A DNA stretch of 64,000 nucleotides from Terebella lapidaria (GCA_949152475.1 OX424558.1:37582651-37646650); one strand, 5' to 3'; numbered from the stretch's first letter, positions 33,926-46,087 are shown. A program made the numbers and translations. The notes: generated from the letters alone by a model not told the origin.

Positions 33926-35285
33926 AAAATATTGTTGTGACGTCACACCATTGTCTGAACAGTGGATTCGTCCGCACGAATCCACCGTTTGCCCCATACG
34001 AATTCATTGGTTCACTGATGCATGTAATGTCATGTTGCACAAGTTCATAATCAGTAATCTCAAGATCATCCAATGTTGAATTTCCAACATCGTTCAGAAT
34101 GTTTGCAGCATTAAATGCGACCATTCTATACACGATTTCATTTAAAAATGTGTCCAAATTATCTGCCATGTTGAAATTTAATGTCAACCAGTCGATGTCC
34201 AGTAACAGAAATGCGAGAATGTGTGTGGTACAGGTCACTGTTTCACTGTGTTTTGAGTACAATATATTAAAACTCACCATCATCCAATGGAGCTGTCCAT
34301 TGAAACACGTTCCACGCATCAAACCCTGCTCCGTAATACTACTCGCTCACTCAATGAATGCATTTAACCCGTGTGCCACCTTTTTAATCATTATTGAATA
34401 TCGTCCCCCTAAAGCAAAAATGGCGTAACTCGTTTTTTGGCGTAACTCAATGAGACATACCAAAGTAATGCTTGACATGTCCACTACCTGCTCGTATATC
34501 ACTCCTGGTTGTATTCAGCACCATAAAATAACTAGAAGCCTATAACATATTGGCGTATCTCGAGGCTTTACTTACGCCATTTTGATCTAGAGTTATGCCA
34601 AAACTGTTCTAGTGTTTGTGGTGACTTACGCCAAAAACGTCACTAGTGGGTATTGACTTACGCCAAAATTGCATTTAGCTGTTGAGTTACGCCATTTGTG
34701 CTTTAGGACCTTCGTGAGATACGCCAAAATTGCATTAGTGATTTTGTCCAGTAAGTTGTCAATGAGAGCATTTTTGGCGTAAGTCATGCTAATCTTAGTT
34801 AATTAGTCATTTTATTAAAAGTAAGAATAACATTGATAGTAATTGAACTAAAGTGGTATAATACTTGGTAATTTATGCAACAGGTCTCTGAATTTGGAAG
34901 CTTTTACTTGAAATTTAAAGGCAAGAAACCTTTTAAACTGATTATCTCAAAACTACCAAAAACGAGTTACGCCATTTTTGCTTTAGGGGGACGATATATA
35001 GAGGAGTGCGCGAGATATAGTACTTGGGCCGAAAACCATGTTGAGTTGAGATCTAAATTCACTCAGTTGCCGGCTCTATATGAATACATCTCTGTCATGC
35101 TTGACTTGCAATATATCTAACAGAAACAATATACATGTGTACGAGTAATCTGTTGGTCGCATTGTGATTGTAAGAGCAATATTTTAAGTCGGATAAAACA
35201 CTCGAAACAATGAATTCGTTCAGGAATTCACTCGCGCGTTGCGCTCGTGAATTCGTAGGAAAGAATTCACTGTTTCTCGTGCTTT
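33926..35285. other. Insertion inside the 82-bp array
   Basis: Flanked by GAATTC-rich short inverted motifs (33.96-34.01 and 35.20-35.28 kb). A minus-strand frame of 132 codons (34322-33924, ...DVGNSTLDDLEITDYELV...) is unrecognised. The segment holds the foldback-like element at 34399-34996. It may be an old DNA transposon, but I cannot assign it. Confidence 0.35.
34399..34996. mobile_element. Foldback-like element F (TATCGTCCCCCTAAAGC ends, TTACGCCA motif array)
   Basis: Terminal inverted repeats of about 35 bp are nearly perfect: TATCGTCCCCCTAAAGCA, continuing AAAATGGCGTAACTCG. The interior carries the TTACGCCA or TGGCGTAA motif at least seven times in both orientations at irregular spacing. 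No clear 6-bp duplication (ATTGAA and TATAGA flank it); a 4-bp ATAT match is possible. No coding capacity. Confidence 0.75.
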
Positions 35286-35461
35286 ATCCATGACAGAAAA
35301 ATGCTGAATCTAAACACGTTGCACCTAGACATGTTTAGATATTTATGTGCTTAGCAATTTGACTTTCCTAAACACTTTATTACTAAACACATGCTAAACA
35401 TTTTTAATTCCTAAACGCATTTTTTACAGTGTATGACTGTACAGCAATATTCTTTGCAGCC

Positions 35462-36504
35462 ATGAAGTCTCTGTTGATGGTGGTACTTTTCACCGTCTGT
35501 TGTGCAGTGGTGCTGGGTCAAAATTGGCCTCCCCATTGCCACGTACCAGACAATAACAGAATCGAATGTGGTTATCCGGGCATCAGCGAGACAGATTGTA
35601 AAGAAAGATATTTGAACTACTGTTGCTATAAGGAACAACCAGCAACAAACTGGTGCTATTTTCCAAGTGAGTTCATCTCTTTACGCATTTCTTGACTAAA
35701 GACACACAACTGCTGATGTAACGAATTGATGCAATTTATTGTCGATCCATTGCCTAGCATATTTTGGAACCCACCATGAAACCATGATGTAAACTAATTG
35801 TTTCATTTCGTATTACTTTTTTCGAGGTCACTTATTTGTTTCATAAGTTATACTCGTTCATCACTTGAATGAGATGAATGTGACCAACTGGCTAAAATTT
35901 GATTGCTTGCTTAAAACCACATGGAATTTTCAGTCTGAAAAATTAGAAATGTATGGTTCCCTATTCATGCTTCTGGTCACAGTGAAATTGAGTCTTGTCT
36001 CGTTTGTAGGTAACGGAAAATGAAAAATCACAACGAGCTATAAAAGTACAATGGGATCTCATGTTTTTGTGTTCCAGATTTTGTTTGTGACATAATTGAT
36101 CCCTACGATAGAATCGACTGTGGCTGGCCAGGCATTGACGCCAAAACCTGCACAGAGAAGGGATGCTGCTGGGATGATAGCATTGTCCCAGTCAACTGGT
36201 GCTTCCTTCCAGTACGTACTGAGTCAGGTTTAATCAAATTCATATCAGTAATAGTAGACCTACTCCTTTGAAGAAGATGTAATCATGTGTTATGATCTGT
36301 TAACATATTATGAGTATAAGAGTGATACGCGACAGGGAAACAATCACAACATGTATCTTGAACGCAGAAATTGTTCTCTGATCAGAAGTGCAACATATTA
36401 AGATCAATAGTGTTCTGTTGCTTTGTTTTCGTTTCACTTCCAATGTTTCAATTTTCGAATTTGTTTCTTCTCAGGACTTTTACAGCTACTTCAACCCATG
36501 TTGA
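35462..36504 (+). CDS. Two-domain secreted trefoil factor, copy 3 (complete)
   Basis: Coding exons 35462-35666, 36078-36211 and 36475-36504 encode 122 residues with the same splice phases as copy 2. Signal peptide 1-19 (MKSLLMVVLFTVCCAVVLG), then Q-N-W-P-P-H. Trefoil 1 spans C26-C65 with GYPGIS and the long KERYLNY loop. Trefoil 2 spans C72-C110 with TEKGCCWDD. The tail is DFYSYFNPC with an unpaired Cys. AATAAA lies at 36545, followed by a (CAA)n run. The acceptor before the ATG is TTCTTTGCAG. The nearest promoter copy is 3.7 kb upstream at 31652, with the dead exon at 33209 in between. Function is inferred from the family: secreted mucosal peptide binding mucins or acting on epithelium. Confidence 0.92.
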
Positions 36505-36569
36505 ACACAGACAGACAAAAATCTGTAATAATTCCGTCAATGACAATAAAATGTGAGCACAACATTTGT

Positions 36570-36581
36570 GTTTGATTGAAT

Positions 36582-36615
<34 letters not shown>

Positions 36616-37254
36616 CCAGAATAACGAGACAATCAGAGATTGCAGACCCTCGCCCTTCAGATTTGGCCACTAAAATTGAAGCTGATGACCTTTATATTTT
36701 CAACGTGGGCGATAATTGGGGATTTTGGTCATACGACAATTGGTCATAAATCAAATGGTCGGGAGTTGGCCATATGAAAATACAAAAATCATGGGAGAAG
36801 TAATCGTTAATAAAAGTAAAGTTCTTGCGAAATCTGTATTTTGATCTTATTCTTGACCACGACCTGAATTCTTGACACTGACCTTTCAAACTTCGCAAGC
36901 TCCATGCTCACTCACATTTGTACTGCGTGATATTCTACTGAATATCTTCAGTGGTTTCTGAATTATTTCTACTTGAAATATTACGAATCGGGGATTTCAG
37001 CTGATGACTTGGGCGATAATGGGGAATTTTGATCATACAACCATCGGTCGTATAGCAAGTGATGGGAAAATTTATCAGAGAAAAATACAAAATTATCAGG
37101 GAAATTTAATCAAATCCTCGAATATGCTCAGATTCATGAGACCCCGTTTTGGACTGAGATTTAACATTGGGGTAGATAGCCAACTTCTTCAGTTTTTGGG
37201 ATGGAATTCTGAAATTTGGTAGAGAATTGCGGATGACCTTGCAATTGAGTTGAA
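36570..37254. repeat. (CAA)n and dispersed repeat downstream of copy 3
   Basis: (CAA)n at about 36582-36617, then GGCGATAATTGGGGATTTTG and ACAGAAAAATACAAAATTA-type blocks shared with 30.4-30.95, 20.0-20.4 and 52.8-54.2 kb. No gene. Confidence 0.7.
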
Positions 37255-37583
37255 AGGTGAAGTCGGTGAAGTTTCAACTTTTTGGCTCAAAACGTTCCAG
37301 TAACCTTTCTAGCCTTTGGGCTAATTATGCTGTTTTTGCAATTTTCTAAGGGATATTAATTTTGGAGGAAGTGCTTCACAATAGATTCCTCACACCACAA
37401 CCAAACTTCACGAGTATTTCAATGTGGTATATGTCATATGTCAGGATTGTTATTATTAACATTCAAATCGAATACGTATCAAGTGACCACGGTTTTGTTT
37501 TGCTTACAAATGTCTACATATCTTTATTACTTAGTTTCATCAATTCACATGTACATATATAGCAACCCCGCCCATTTGCATTA
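37255..37583 (+). repeat. Truncated trefoil upstream unit, left part
   Basis: Matches 31010-31424 closely (GGAGGAAGTGCTTCACAAT, GTGACCACGGTTTTGTTTTG). Interrupted at GCATTA by the element at 37584 and continued at 39125-39335, where it stops before the TATA box. No trefoil exon follows, so this is a dead unit. Confidence 0.85.
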
Positions 37584-39124
37584 TACGGAAGCCCGTAGAG
37601 GCCAGAAAATGAAAGGTGTGAAAATATATTTATCTGGCGGCTGCCACTTAATTATCTGGCGGCCGCCACATAATTATCTGGCGGCCGCCACTTAATTATC
37701 TGGCGGCCGCCACTTAATTATCTGGCGGCTGCGACATAATTATCTGGCGGCCGCCACATAATTATCTGGCGGCCGCCACTTAATTATCTGGCGGCCGCCA
37801 CTTAATTATCTGTAGGACGTGGCTTGGATTGAAATATGAGGAGATTCTTGTAACGCAATATACATATAGCTAATTAGGCCCTAGTATCCAAATAAAAGTC
37901 GTGACATACTGTATTAATGACAATACTGTTTTTAATGAGACAATGATATATGGGGTATTGTGGGGAGTGGGGGGGGGGTTGACATGCAAATTATTGAACA
38001 AAACTTAACTTTCACACTTAGCATTATATAGGGATCATCAATGAATTCATGTTATTTGTTGTGGCCATGGCAACTGGGCCCTCTGCAAGTATGGTTGCTA
38101 CCATCGATATATAGATTAAAGGGATATGGGAAAAAATAAAAACAGTGCATATTCGATGGTGGTGACAAATATTAGTCAAATTATCTGATTAATATTGTGT
38201 GTTCCTTTTTTTCTTTGTTTTTTCCCCTATGGATTATGTATTGAAAGTTGCCCTATGGTCCATAATATCAATCAATGACATGAAAATATGTACATTTCAT
38301 CCCCCAAACAAATATTCGTTAATTTTATTGAGGCATTCTTGGGCCATATATGTTACAATATCAATCGGCATTGACCGATCAGAGTCACTTTGCATGTGAC
38401 TAACGAGCACCACTCCTATGGGATGCTGGTATTCGAAGAGGGGGTTAGAGGGTTTTTTCAAATCCCGGGTTAGTAACTTGATAATATCGACTTAGTATAT
38501 CAATAATGTATTTCAAATAAAATGTAAATTTCATTTATTTTAAAATGAATTTCTATGGATAGACCAAAATGCTGTGTTAAAGCACTAAATAAGTGGCGGC
38601 CGCCAGATAATTATGTGGCGGCCGCCAGATAATTAAGTGCTTTAACACAGCATTTTGGTCTATCCATAGAAATTCATTTTAAAATAAAATAAAATTTACA
38701 TTTTATTCGGATGGTAAACTGGACATTGAAAATGTGGTTTGCAAATATCAGGGCAACATAATCATCTGGCGGCCGCCACATGATTATCTGGCGGACGCCA
38801 CTTAATTATCTGGCGGCCGCCCGTTTAATTATCTGGTGGCCGCCAGATGATTAAGTGGCGGCCGCCAGATAATTATGTGGCGGCCGCCAGATAATTAAGT
38901 GGCGGCCGCCAGATAATTATGTGGCGGCCGCCAGATAATTATGTGGCGGCCACCAGATAATTAAGTGGCATCCGCCAGATAATTATGTGGCGGCCACCAG
39001 ATAATTATGTGGCGGCCGCCAGATGATTATGTGGGGGCCGCCAGATAATTAAGTGGCGGCCACCAGATAATTAAGTGGCGCCACTTAAATATATTTTCAC
39101 ACCTGGCACTGATGGTCTTCCGTA
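37584..39124. mobile_element. Foldback element G with NotI-palindrome arrays
   Basis: A 1541-bp element ending TACGGAAG on the left and CTTCCGTA on the right, flanked by GCATTA (37578-37583 and 39125-39130). Unit 3 has the single GCATTA empty site at 31419. Subterminal inverted repeats include GGTGTGAAAATATATTTA. Inside are 22-bp units TTAATTATCTGGCGGCCGCC plus AC: eight at 37636-37799, two at 38594-38625 and fourteen at 38768-39064. Orientation flips at about 38830. About fifteen units keep the perfect palindrome GGCGGCCGCC, each a NotI site. The 37.81-38.5 kb middle is AT-rich with no product. A nested hairpin lies at 38517-38707. Confidence 0.93.
38517..38707. repeat. Near-perfect 70-bp-arm hairpin nested in element G
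   Basis: Arms 38517-38585 and 38638-38707 are reverse complements over about 70 bases with very few mismatches (GGATAGACCAAAATGCTGTG is within the left arm). The loop holds two GGCGGCCGCC units. It could be a separate small foldback insertion or the extruding core of element G. Confidence 0.85.
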
Positions 39125-39335
39125 GCATTACATTGCACCAACTATGGTATGAATTTAACTGTCCTCATTGTTAGACACCCATCTCGGAATGTTGCGTCAT
39201 AACATCATCGTTAGGATAATATACTTATTGAACAAACGCTCCTCTTTCCACATGAATTAACAACACATGTTCGACTGCTAAAATTTGATGGCGCTGATCT
39301 CCTATTCACCGTTCTCGAAATAGATCTAGAAACCC
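39125..39335 (+). repeat. Truncated trefoil upstream unit, right part
   Basis: Continues the match to 31425-31616 up to ATAGATCTAGAAAC. The TATA box and leader exon that follow in unit 3 are absent. Confidence 0.8.
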
Positions 39336-41875
39336 GAGTTGTTCGCCCCACATAGTTATGCATCTCCTTATCTCCATTACAGATGCTCGTGCAGGCGCAA
39401 TTTTACATATTTCTGGGAAGAGTCTTTGTCTATTTTCCAAAATGTTTGCATATTATATTTGGTATTGTCATCACTAAAACCTAGTTGGATGGGTGGTAAT
39501 AGATTGATACTTACATTCAACAGTTTCCTTGGATATTTACGTTCCTATCTCGAGAGCAGAGAGGCAGCAAAGTTGGCTGAATATTCTCTAAGGGATGCAT
39601 CAAACGTGCATTTTTTGACTTGCCCTGATATTTGCAACCCATATTTTCAATGTCCAGTTTACAAGTGCTCTCCCTTAGTGTTAGAACTTCAAATTTGGCT
39701 TACATTCCTATAATTAGCCCTTATCATCTTGTCCTAGGGATAGGCTTCCCCGCATACTCTCTCTTCAACGAACTGTGATTTGCAACAATGAGTTCTCAAT
39801 CGATATCCGAGGCTAGTAGAAAAGCATGTTTGGATTCATTCCTGAGTGAAGCTCTAGCCACTTTCGCTGCTAAATGTATATTTGCTCTTGGCCTAGGAAC
39901 GGAACCATCCGAAAACACTTTTGAATGATGTATGAGATACCTGTCTGCCCTCTCCTATAAAATGAGCGTAAACACAAAGAATCTACAAGACTTACAATGG
40001 ATGATGTTCAAGCAACAATGGACAGAAAGATGTATAAAAATGGTCCCTCCAACTTGGTGTGCTTGGATACAGCACATCGGATGGGCACATATCAAGCTGC
40101 TTTGTGGGAAGAAGCTTTTGGCGCTCATTCAGAAGATCCAGATTCACTGCAGCTTGGGTGGCATTTGATGAGGGTAGACTCCTGAAAGAAATATCCAAGA
40201 TTAACCTCAATGTCAAGAAATAGGCGATCATTTGGGGCCGAGAAAAAGTGTTCACTAACTTGAGTTATTCCCAGGTGTTCACAAATGGCGGTTTCAGTAT
40301 TGTGGTTCATTAATTGTTGAAATATGGTCCAAATGCGTGGTATTAAAATGGATGACCTGAAAAATGTCAATATATGCTTGTTTCATTGTCCGAGAACAAT
40401 CTTCTTGTGAGTCGGTAAGGTGAATTCTGTGAAAACTGATCACCTTTTCACTACATTTCTATGAAAAACTCTATTCTGATATTAATAACGTGGAATGGAC
40501 ACCATAAAATATGACATCTATGCAAATTCACTGCCAACTGACCCTTTTGATTATTCATAACACCCCGCCCCCTCCCACAAATAAATAAATAAAAAAATGA
40601 AAATACAGTGAAATGAAGGCAAAATGGTGACCATTTTGAAACTAAGATGGCAGTTATACAGCAAAAGGATAAAGTTGATATCACGTGGTTCTGGGTTCAA
40701 GTGTGTTATTGCTATGTTACCTGAAAAGTTCGAAGAATACCCAGAATTTTCCCACTTATTAACAATTTCTACATTCATAATACAAGCAAAAGGAATTTGT
40801 TCTGGCTAAGTGAAGCAATGATAATTTGGTCACTGCATGTGAATTACAGCTAAGAAACAGCACAATACATGTAGTTTCAACCAGATAATCACAGTGCTGT
40901 TTAAGCTGACTACAATTGACTGGCAAACCGGAAAGATTAGTCCACCTGACGGTGATTCTAGGCACAGGAACAGTCAGTCAATGAATACAGTAACCTGGCT
41001 TAGTTACCATCATAGTTAGTAGGTCCCATCACCAGTGACTCCTTGACTGACCAGACTTCACAGTAAAGCCAGCATCTACATGGGTGAAGGTGAGGGAGAA
41101 ATTCTAAGTACAAAAAAAATACTCCCAACAAAATGTTGTTTCTCTTGGAAATTGCCTGGAACAAATTATGACATTGACAGGAATCACCCGATTTTTTCCG
41201 ATATGGCCGCTGGCAGCCATCTTGGATTCCGGATCTTGATGAAAAACAATAGGGGGCTGAAGCAAAGCATTTTGGATGAGCTGTGAAAGTTTTGGAAAGA
41301 TAAATTAAGGCGTTCAAGAGTTTGTGTTCCGAAAACCAAACGGAGGGGAAAAAAACAAACAAAAAGGCCTCCCGAGTTTCGGTCAAAATACATGGACACC
41401 TGGATTACCTCTGTTCAGATATATGCTGACTATTTCTAAATATGCTCATTGTATCTGCAATATATAAAAACCTATGGTAGACATCAAGATTTCATCAAAA
41501 GTTATAGTCAGGTCTTGTTTTGCTGGAAATAAGTGGCAGCCATCTTGGATTTATGCAAATTAGAAAAGTATTTCGAATCTGTCTGGTCGAAAAACGATGG
41601 ATTTGACTTCTGAGTGCCTTACAAAACCCAAAAAATTGGGGTATTATGGTTTGGAAAGTGGACTAATAACGCCCCGAAAATGAAAACATGGTGAAATGAG
41701 TGCAGAATGGCGGCCATTTTGAAAATCAAGATGACGGTCATACCAGGCCAGGAGAAAATGGGTATCAAGTGGATTCGGGTTAGAGTATGTTTTGGCTATA
41801 TTCCCTGAAAATTTCAAAGATTGTATTAGAAATTTCCCATTGGTTTGAAAATCATTACATAACCCAACCGACCAG
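39336..41875. other. No gene recognised
   Basis: A 124-codon + frame (39339-39713) and a frame containing MDDVQATMDRKMYKN (39997-40185) show no family I know. Blocks at 40551-40780 and 41655-41870 are diverged direct repeats (ATGG-GGCCATTTTGAAA and TCACGTGG / TCAAGTGG contexts). ATGGCCGCTGGCAGCCATCT-type motifs near 41.2 and 41.53 kb are typical dispersed repeats. Confidence 0.4.
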
Positions 41876-42042
41876 TAAATGTCAAATGAATATTTACTAA
41901 ACACGAAAGCAGATTGCATTTATTACAGAAGTTCCTTACATGGGCCATAACTTGGGCCATAACTTGTAGTCGGCTGCAAAGGATACCCCACGTCTTGGTT
42001 TATATCAATTATATATTGATGGCAGATGGATCTCATGCTGAA
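41876..42042. repeat. Dispersed repeat fragment (GGCCATAACTT family)
   Basis: Matches 4967-5065 and, on to ATATTGATGGCAGATGGATC, the DNA encoding LLMADGS at 7.3 and 43.4 kb. GGGCCATAACTT is locally duplicated. Foldback family A is inserted or joined at its right end. Confidence 0.7.
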
Positions 42043-42400
42043 TACAGAGCCGCTAAAAGGCTATGGAAGAAATATTTTTGAACATATCATTATTGCATTT
42101 CACCCCATTCGGGATTACGTTCCCTCGCGATCTTATTGTGTTTCCTCGCAATCCGGATTGCATTCCCTTGTGATCTTATTGTGTTCCCTCGCATTATGGA
42201 TCGCTTTGCCTCGCAGCTGTAGCCTTCGTTGTGCTGATGCCTATGGCTTCCAAGAAGGTCTCTCTTCAAGATCATGGAATGCAAGGGAAGGCAATAAGCT
42301 CACGAGGGAACGCAATAAGATCGCAAGGGAATGCAATCCGGAATGCGAGGGAAAGCGATAAGACCGCAAGGGAATGTGGTTTGTAATCTTTAGCAGCTAC
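42043..42400. mobile_element. Foldback element A, second copy (degraded right end)
   Basis: Starts TACAGAGCCGCTAAAAGG, then CATTCCCTTGTGATCTTATTG-type arrays in one orientation. The shared core GTGCTGATGCCTA follows, then GCGAGGGAACG-type arrays in the other orientation. The right terminus is not a clean inverted repeat. Confidence 0.75.
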
Positions 42401-43187
42401 CAATGTGTGAATTTGAGTACTTTTGAGGATGTTGAATAAGAGTTTTTTTCCTTACACTGAGGATGAGATGACCCTAAAACGAAAACTGGGTGTCTTTTTA
42501 TGGCGCCGGGTCCAACTGACGGGGGTAGAGGAGCCGCTGATCCATGCCTGAAGACCAATGTAGTTAATTGACTTGAACCATAAATGCGCAAGCAACACAG
42601 CGGTTAGACCAGCAATTAGAGAGTATTGCAAAATAGGCTGACATAAGGAGTATGATAAAATCTGACTTTTCTTAAGGTTTTCTTGAAATTTTTCTTGATA
42701 AATCGAGTTAGTTACCTCCAAACAACGAGACATTTGATTGATAAATTGGCTTATTTCCTCGATAAATCTATATACTATCCCAATAACTCGAGTTTGTTAT
42801 CTCAATAAATAAGGTCAGTTATCTTGGTAAATAGTTATCCTTAAAAATTGGGTTCGTTATCTTGAGGAATCGACTTATTTTCTCAAGAATTCGTCTCAAT
42901 ATCTCAATAAATTGACAAGGGAATCTCAATAAATTGAGATATTATGTCAACAAATCGAGTGAATTATCTCGATAAATCGATTTTGAATCTTTAAATCCCC
43001 TATGTCTTAAGCATTGAATGTACAAGTAAAACGGAAATATGTTCAGAGCCACATTATTCGTATTGAAAACTATCATTAGTAGGCCTATGTGATCTAACAT
43101 TATAACATAAAATTGAATAATACAGACCGAACTGTATTTTTCTTTTCCATTCAGAGTTCGATTATTTACTACTTCATACATTTGAAA

Positions 43188-43451
43188 TCAGATCAGGAGT
43201 TCCGTATACTTATTGATATTGAGCGCTTTATTCCCCTCGTTGGTGAAGAATATTTTACGGATTTCCTCCTCTTCAAACACAATTCGAATAGGCCGTTTTT
43301 GATAATAATGTTCTGCATGTTCGAAATTATCTGCGCATTTGCGTTCGTGTGAGTTGTCATGTATGTACAACACATGCGATCCATCTGCCATCAATAATTC
43401 AATATATGGTATTTTGATAGCCCAAAATGTGGAAGTATATTTTGCAGCCAA
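43188..43451 (-). other. Duplicate of the unrecognised MADG frame
   Basis: 87 codons on the minus strand containing IPYIELLMADGSHVLYIHDN and EEEEIRKIFF. See 7110-7370. Three codons shorter in the middle by an in-frame deletion. Function unknown. Confidence 0.3.
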
Positions 43452-45329
43452 AATTAGTTATTGCCCATGTAAGCGACGTTTGTAAGTGATATGATCTGCG
43501 TTTAGTTCAATAAATATCCATTTGATATACTTACATCTTCTAAAGCTGCTGTTGATATCGATTCTGTTTCCAAGCATTGTTTTTCTTTTCGAAATAAGAG
43601 ATGTATCACTCTTGCTTCAAGATAGAGCTGAATAGACGTGAAATCAATATCCAGTATTAAGTTTTCCGAGCAAACAAAACAGGGTCCGTTATCCAATCTC
43701 ATAGTCCGGGGACAGAAAGTCATATCAAGCATACGAAGTGAGAGAAAACAAAAATGACAGGGAAACTCATGAACCCCCCAAAATGGCCATTAGGAGGTGA
43801 AATCAGGTGTTCCGGAAAGAGTGAGCATTTCCTGCCCCACTAGTGGCACCCGTCATGAATTCCCCAAAATTAACATGAAAATAGATCTAGTTGCATGGCA
43901 GACATGGATTTGCTGTATTTATCAACCAGATCATGATGACGTCCATAGAATTTCTTAAACGCAGCTATAAGTCTTGGTAAAACATATCCTTGTCGCAGCA
44001 GTTTGGAGACTAGCTGGGCACTTCGATAGACAAAGTAATCATATTTTCAACTAGCTCTGGAATAGCGTATAATAGACGTTGAATCAATACCCAGTATTCA
44101 ATTCCGAGCAAACAAAACAATGTCCGTTATCCAATCTCATAGTCCGTTATCCAATCTCATAGTCCAATATCGAATTTATATGATTAACATATAAATATCA
44201 TATGTTAATCCATATACTACAGAGATACCACGTGTTTGTCATGCTGCCACATGTCTCCATATTGGTGTACTTGATTCCACATCGGTCGTGGTGTTTATAC
44301 ATAATTTTGTCGATGTACATAATCTGACACTGCGGGAGAAAATTTGGACCGAATGATAATTTAAGTTGTTTGTCGAGTCAGTATTTCGAAAAAAAACTGA
44401 CTGATCTCAATGAATCGACTCAACTTATGTGTCTCAATAAATTGGTTCAATCTTTGGGTGTGCATACTGAATTTAGAAGAAAGTAGAAAAATGGAACTAT
44501 TGACCTGGGACATACCGGGCCATTGACAACAACAGGGAACTAATGTAAGAAACCAGCCAATCATGAATAGATGGAATAAGTCACCAACTACCACAACATT
44601 GCACACAGGAATAATGGAGATCAAACTTCCCAATTAAAAAGTGCATCCCAGATGACGTATCAAATATCGGAATAATCGCAAATGATTGTAAATGATTTAA
44701 CTTATGGAATGAAGCATGCTAGAATATCATCTGGCGTTTTCTTGTATGAACGTTCTAATATTTGGCAGTTTGGTATTGATTTTATTTTTAATTTATTGAT
44801 GTCATTCATTTATTCAACAGGGTTTCAATATAAATTAAATGTTATTTCATTTTCCTGTTGATATTGCAATATTACTGCTGACCTGTCTTCAAACTACATC
44901 GTATAGCCTAGGACACAATTCCATTCGAATTTTACCGGACTTACTAAAGCATAAGGCGATTTATCAAGAGTATGTTGAGTTATCAATGGTATATCGTGTA
45001 AGTCGATTCATCTAGATGCTAAGTAGACGAATTGTAAAATAAAACATTTATTTTCTGTGTTCTAATTATCAAAGGGTAGCCTACTACCCCATTTGCACTA
45101 CAGTACACCGATTAGAGTATCAACTGAACAGTCCTCTAACGCGAGCTACACCATCAGTCGCATAGAAAAACCTCGTTATTATGATCTACAAAGTGAAACA
45201 GCGTTTCCTGTTTCCATATGAATCCACATTCAACACACATGTTCCACTGTTAAAATTTCATGTCTCTGATCTACGATTAATCGTTTTCGAAGTAGAAACA
45301 TTCTTCCAAAGATGAATATACGTGGTCTA

Positions 45330-45435
45330 TCGCCTACTTAAGCACATTGAACATTGAAGTCACCACAGTCGCCCGGGCATAGGACAAGTCTGAAAGAAAA
45401 TTCCTGCATTCGACTCAACACTTCAACATCGATGA
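45330..45435 (+). promoter_or_regulatory. Promoter and leader exon, trefoil copy 4
   Basis: As in copy 1, the TATA position reads CTACTTAAGC. The conserved CACCACAGTCGCCCGGG start region at about 45361 is followed by the leader exon to 45435 and donor GTATGT. Distance to the coding exon acceptor (46852) is 1.4 kb. Confidence 0.62.
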
Positions 45436-45688
45436 GTATGTTTCCAATTTCTTTTTGAAGATCACTGACATCAGTCGATTTCAAGAGTTAAGGGAGTGAT
45501 TGAAAATTGAATGAATTTTGCATCATTTTGTTTTTATATGTTTAGGATAATGCACACTTGTGCGCCTTTACTGTCTGGCTTGATGTCAAAGAATGATCAA
45601 GATCATTACCGACGTTCAACATTGGTTACGCCAAGAACATGGCATCATGGTTTGACAAGGTTCAAAATTTTTAGAAATTCATTGCTTA

Positions 45689-46087
45689 GGCATAAAGTAT
45701 TATGGTTCTGGTTAGGTGCGCGTCACTTTCAACCCCGCGCATCACTAGCTTTAAAAAGATCGTGCGCATCACTTTCCGAGAGCCGACTTCCATTTTTTTT
45801 CTTGTAAATTGACACCCGTACACCGATGTTGGTGAGATAATGATCGAGTAAAATGGTCCCGATTGTCTTTGACATCCCTATATTGGTTTATGGCTGGCCA
45901 AATGGGCCAAATTAGACCAGGTCAGCCATCAGCAGCGAATTTTAGGGGAAAACGCTTATCCAAATTAACTGCCTCTGTGGCCGAGTGGATGGGACCGGTG
46001 GCTCTTGAAGCAACGAAGCTCAGAGGCGGTAGGTGACGCGGGTTCGATCCCCGTCACCGGCACAAAGTAGGTGAAGTTTTCATCCTC

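Noticed and set aside
33924-34322. 132-codon minus-strand frame as a gene
   Set aside because: No recognisable domain, no paralogue in the window and no splice support; left inside the described insertion.
37636-39064. NotI arrays as cloning linker or vector artefact
   Set aside because: The 22-bp units vary by substitution, flip orientation, sit within inverted repeats, and the whole has a 6-bp duplication with an empty paralogous site.
42043-42400. Extra clean member of the 6-bp-duplication group
   Set aside because: The left end fits, but the right end is not an inverted copy and no matching flank is visible, so it was not counted as support.
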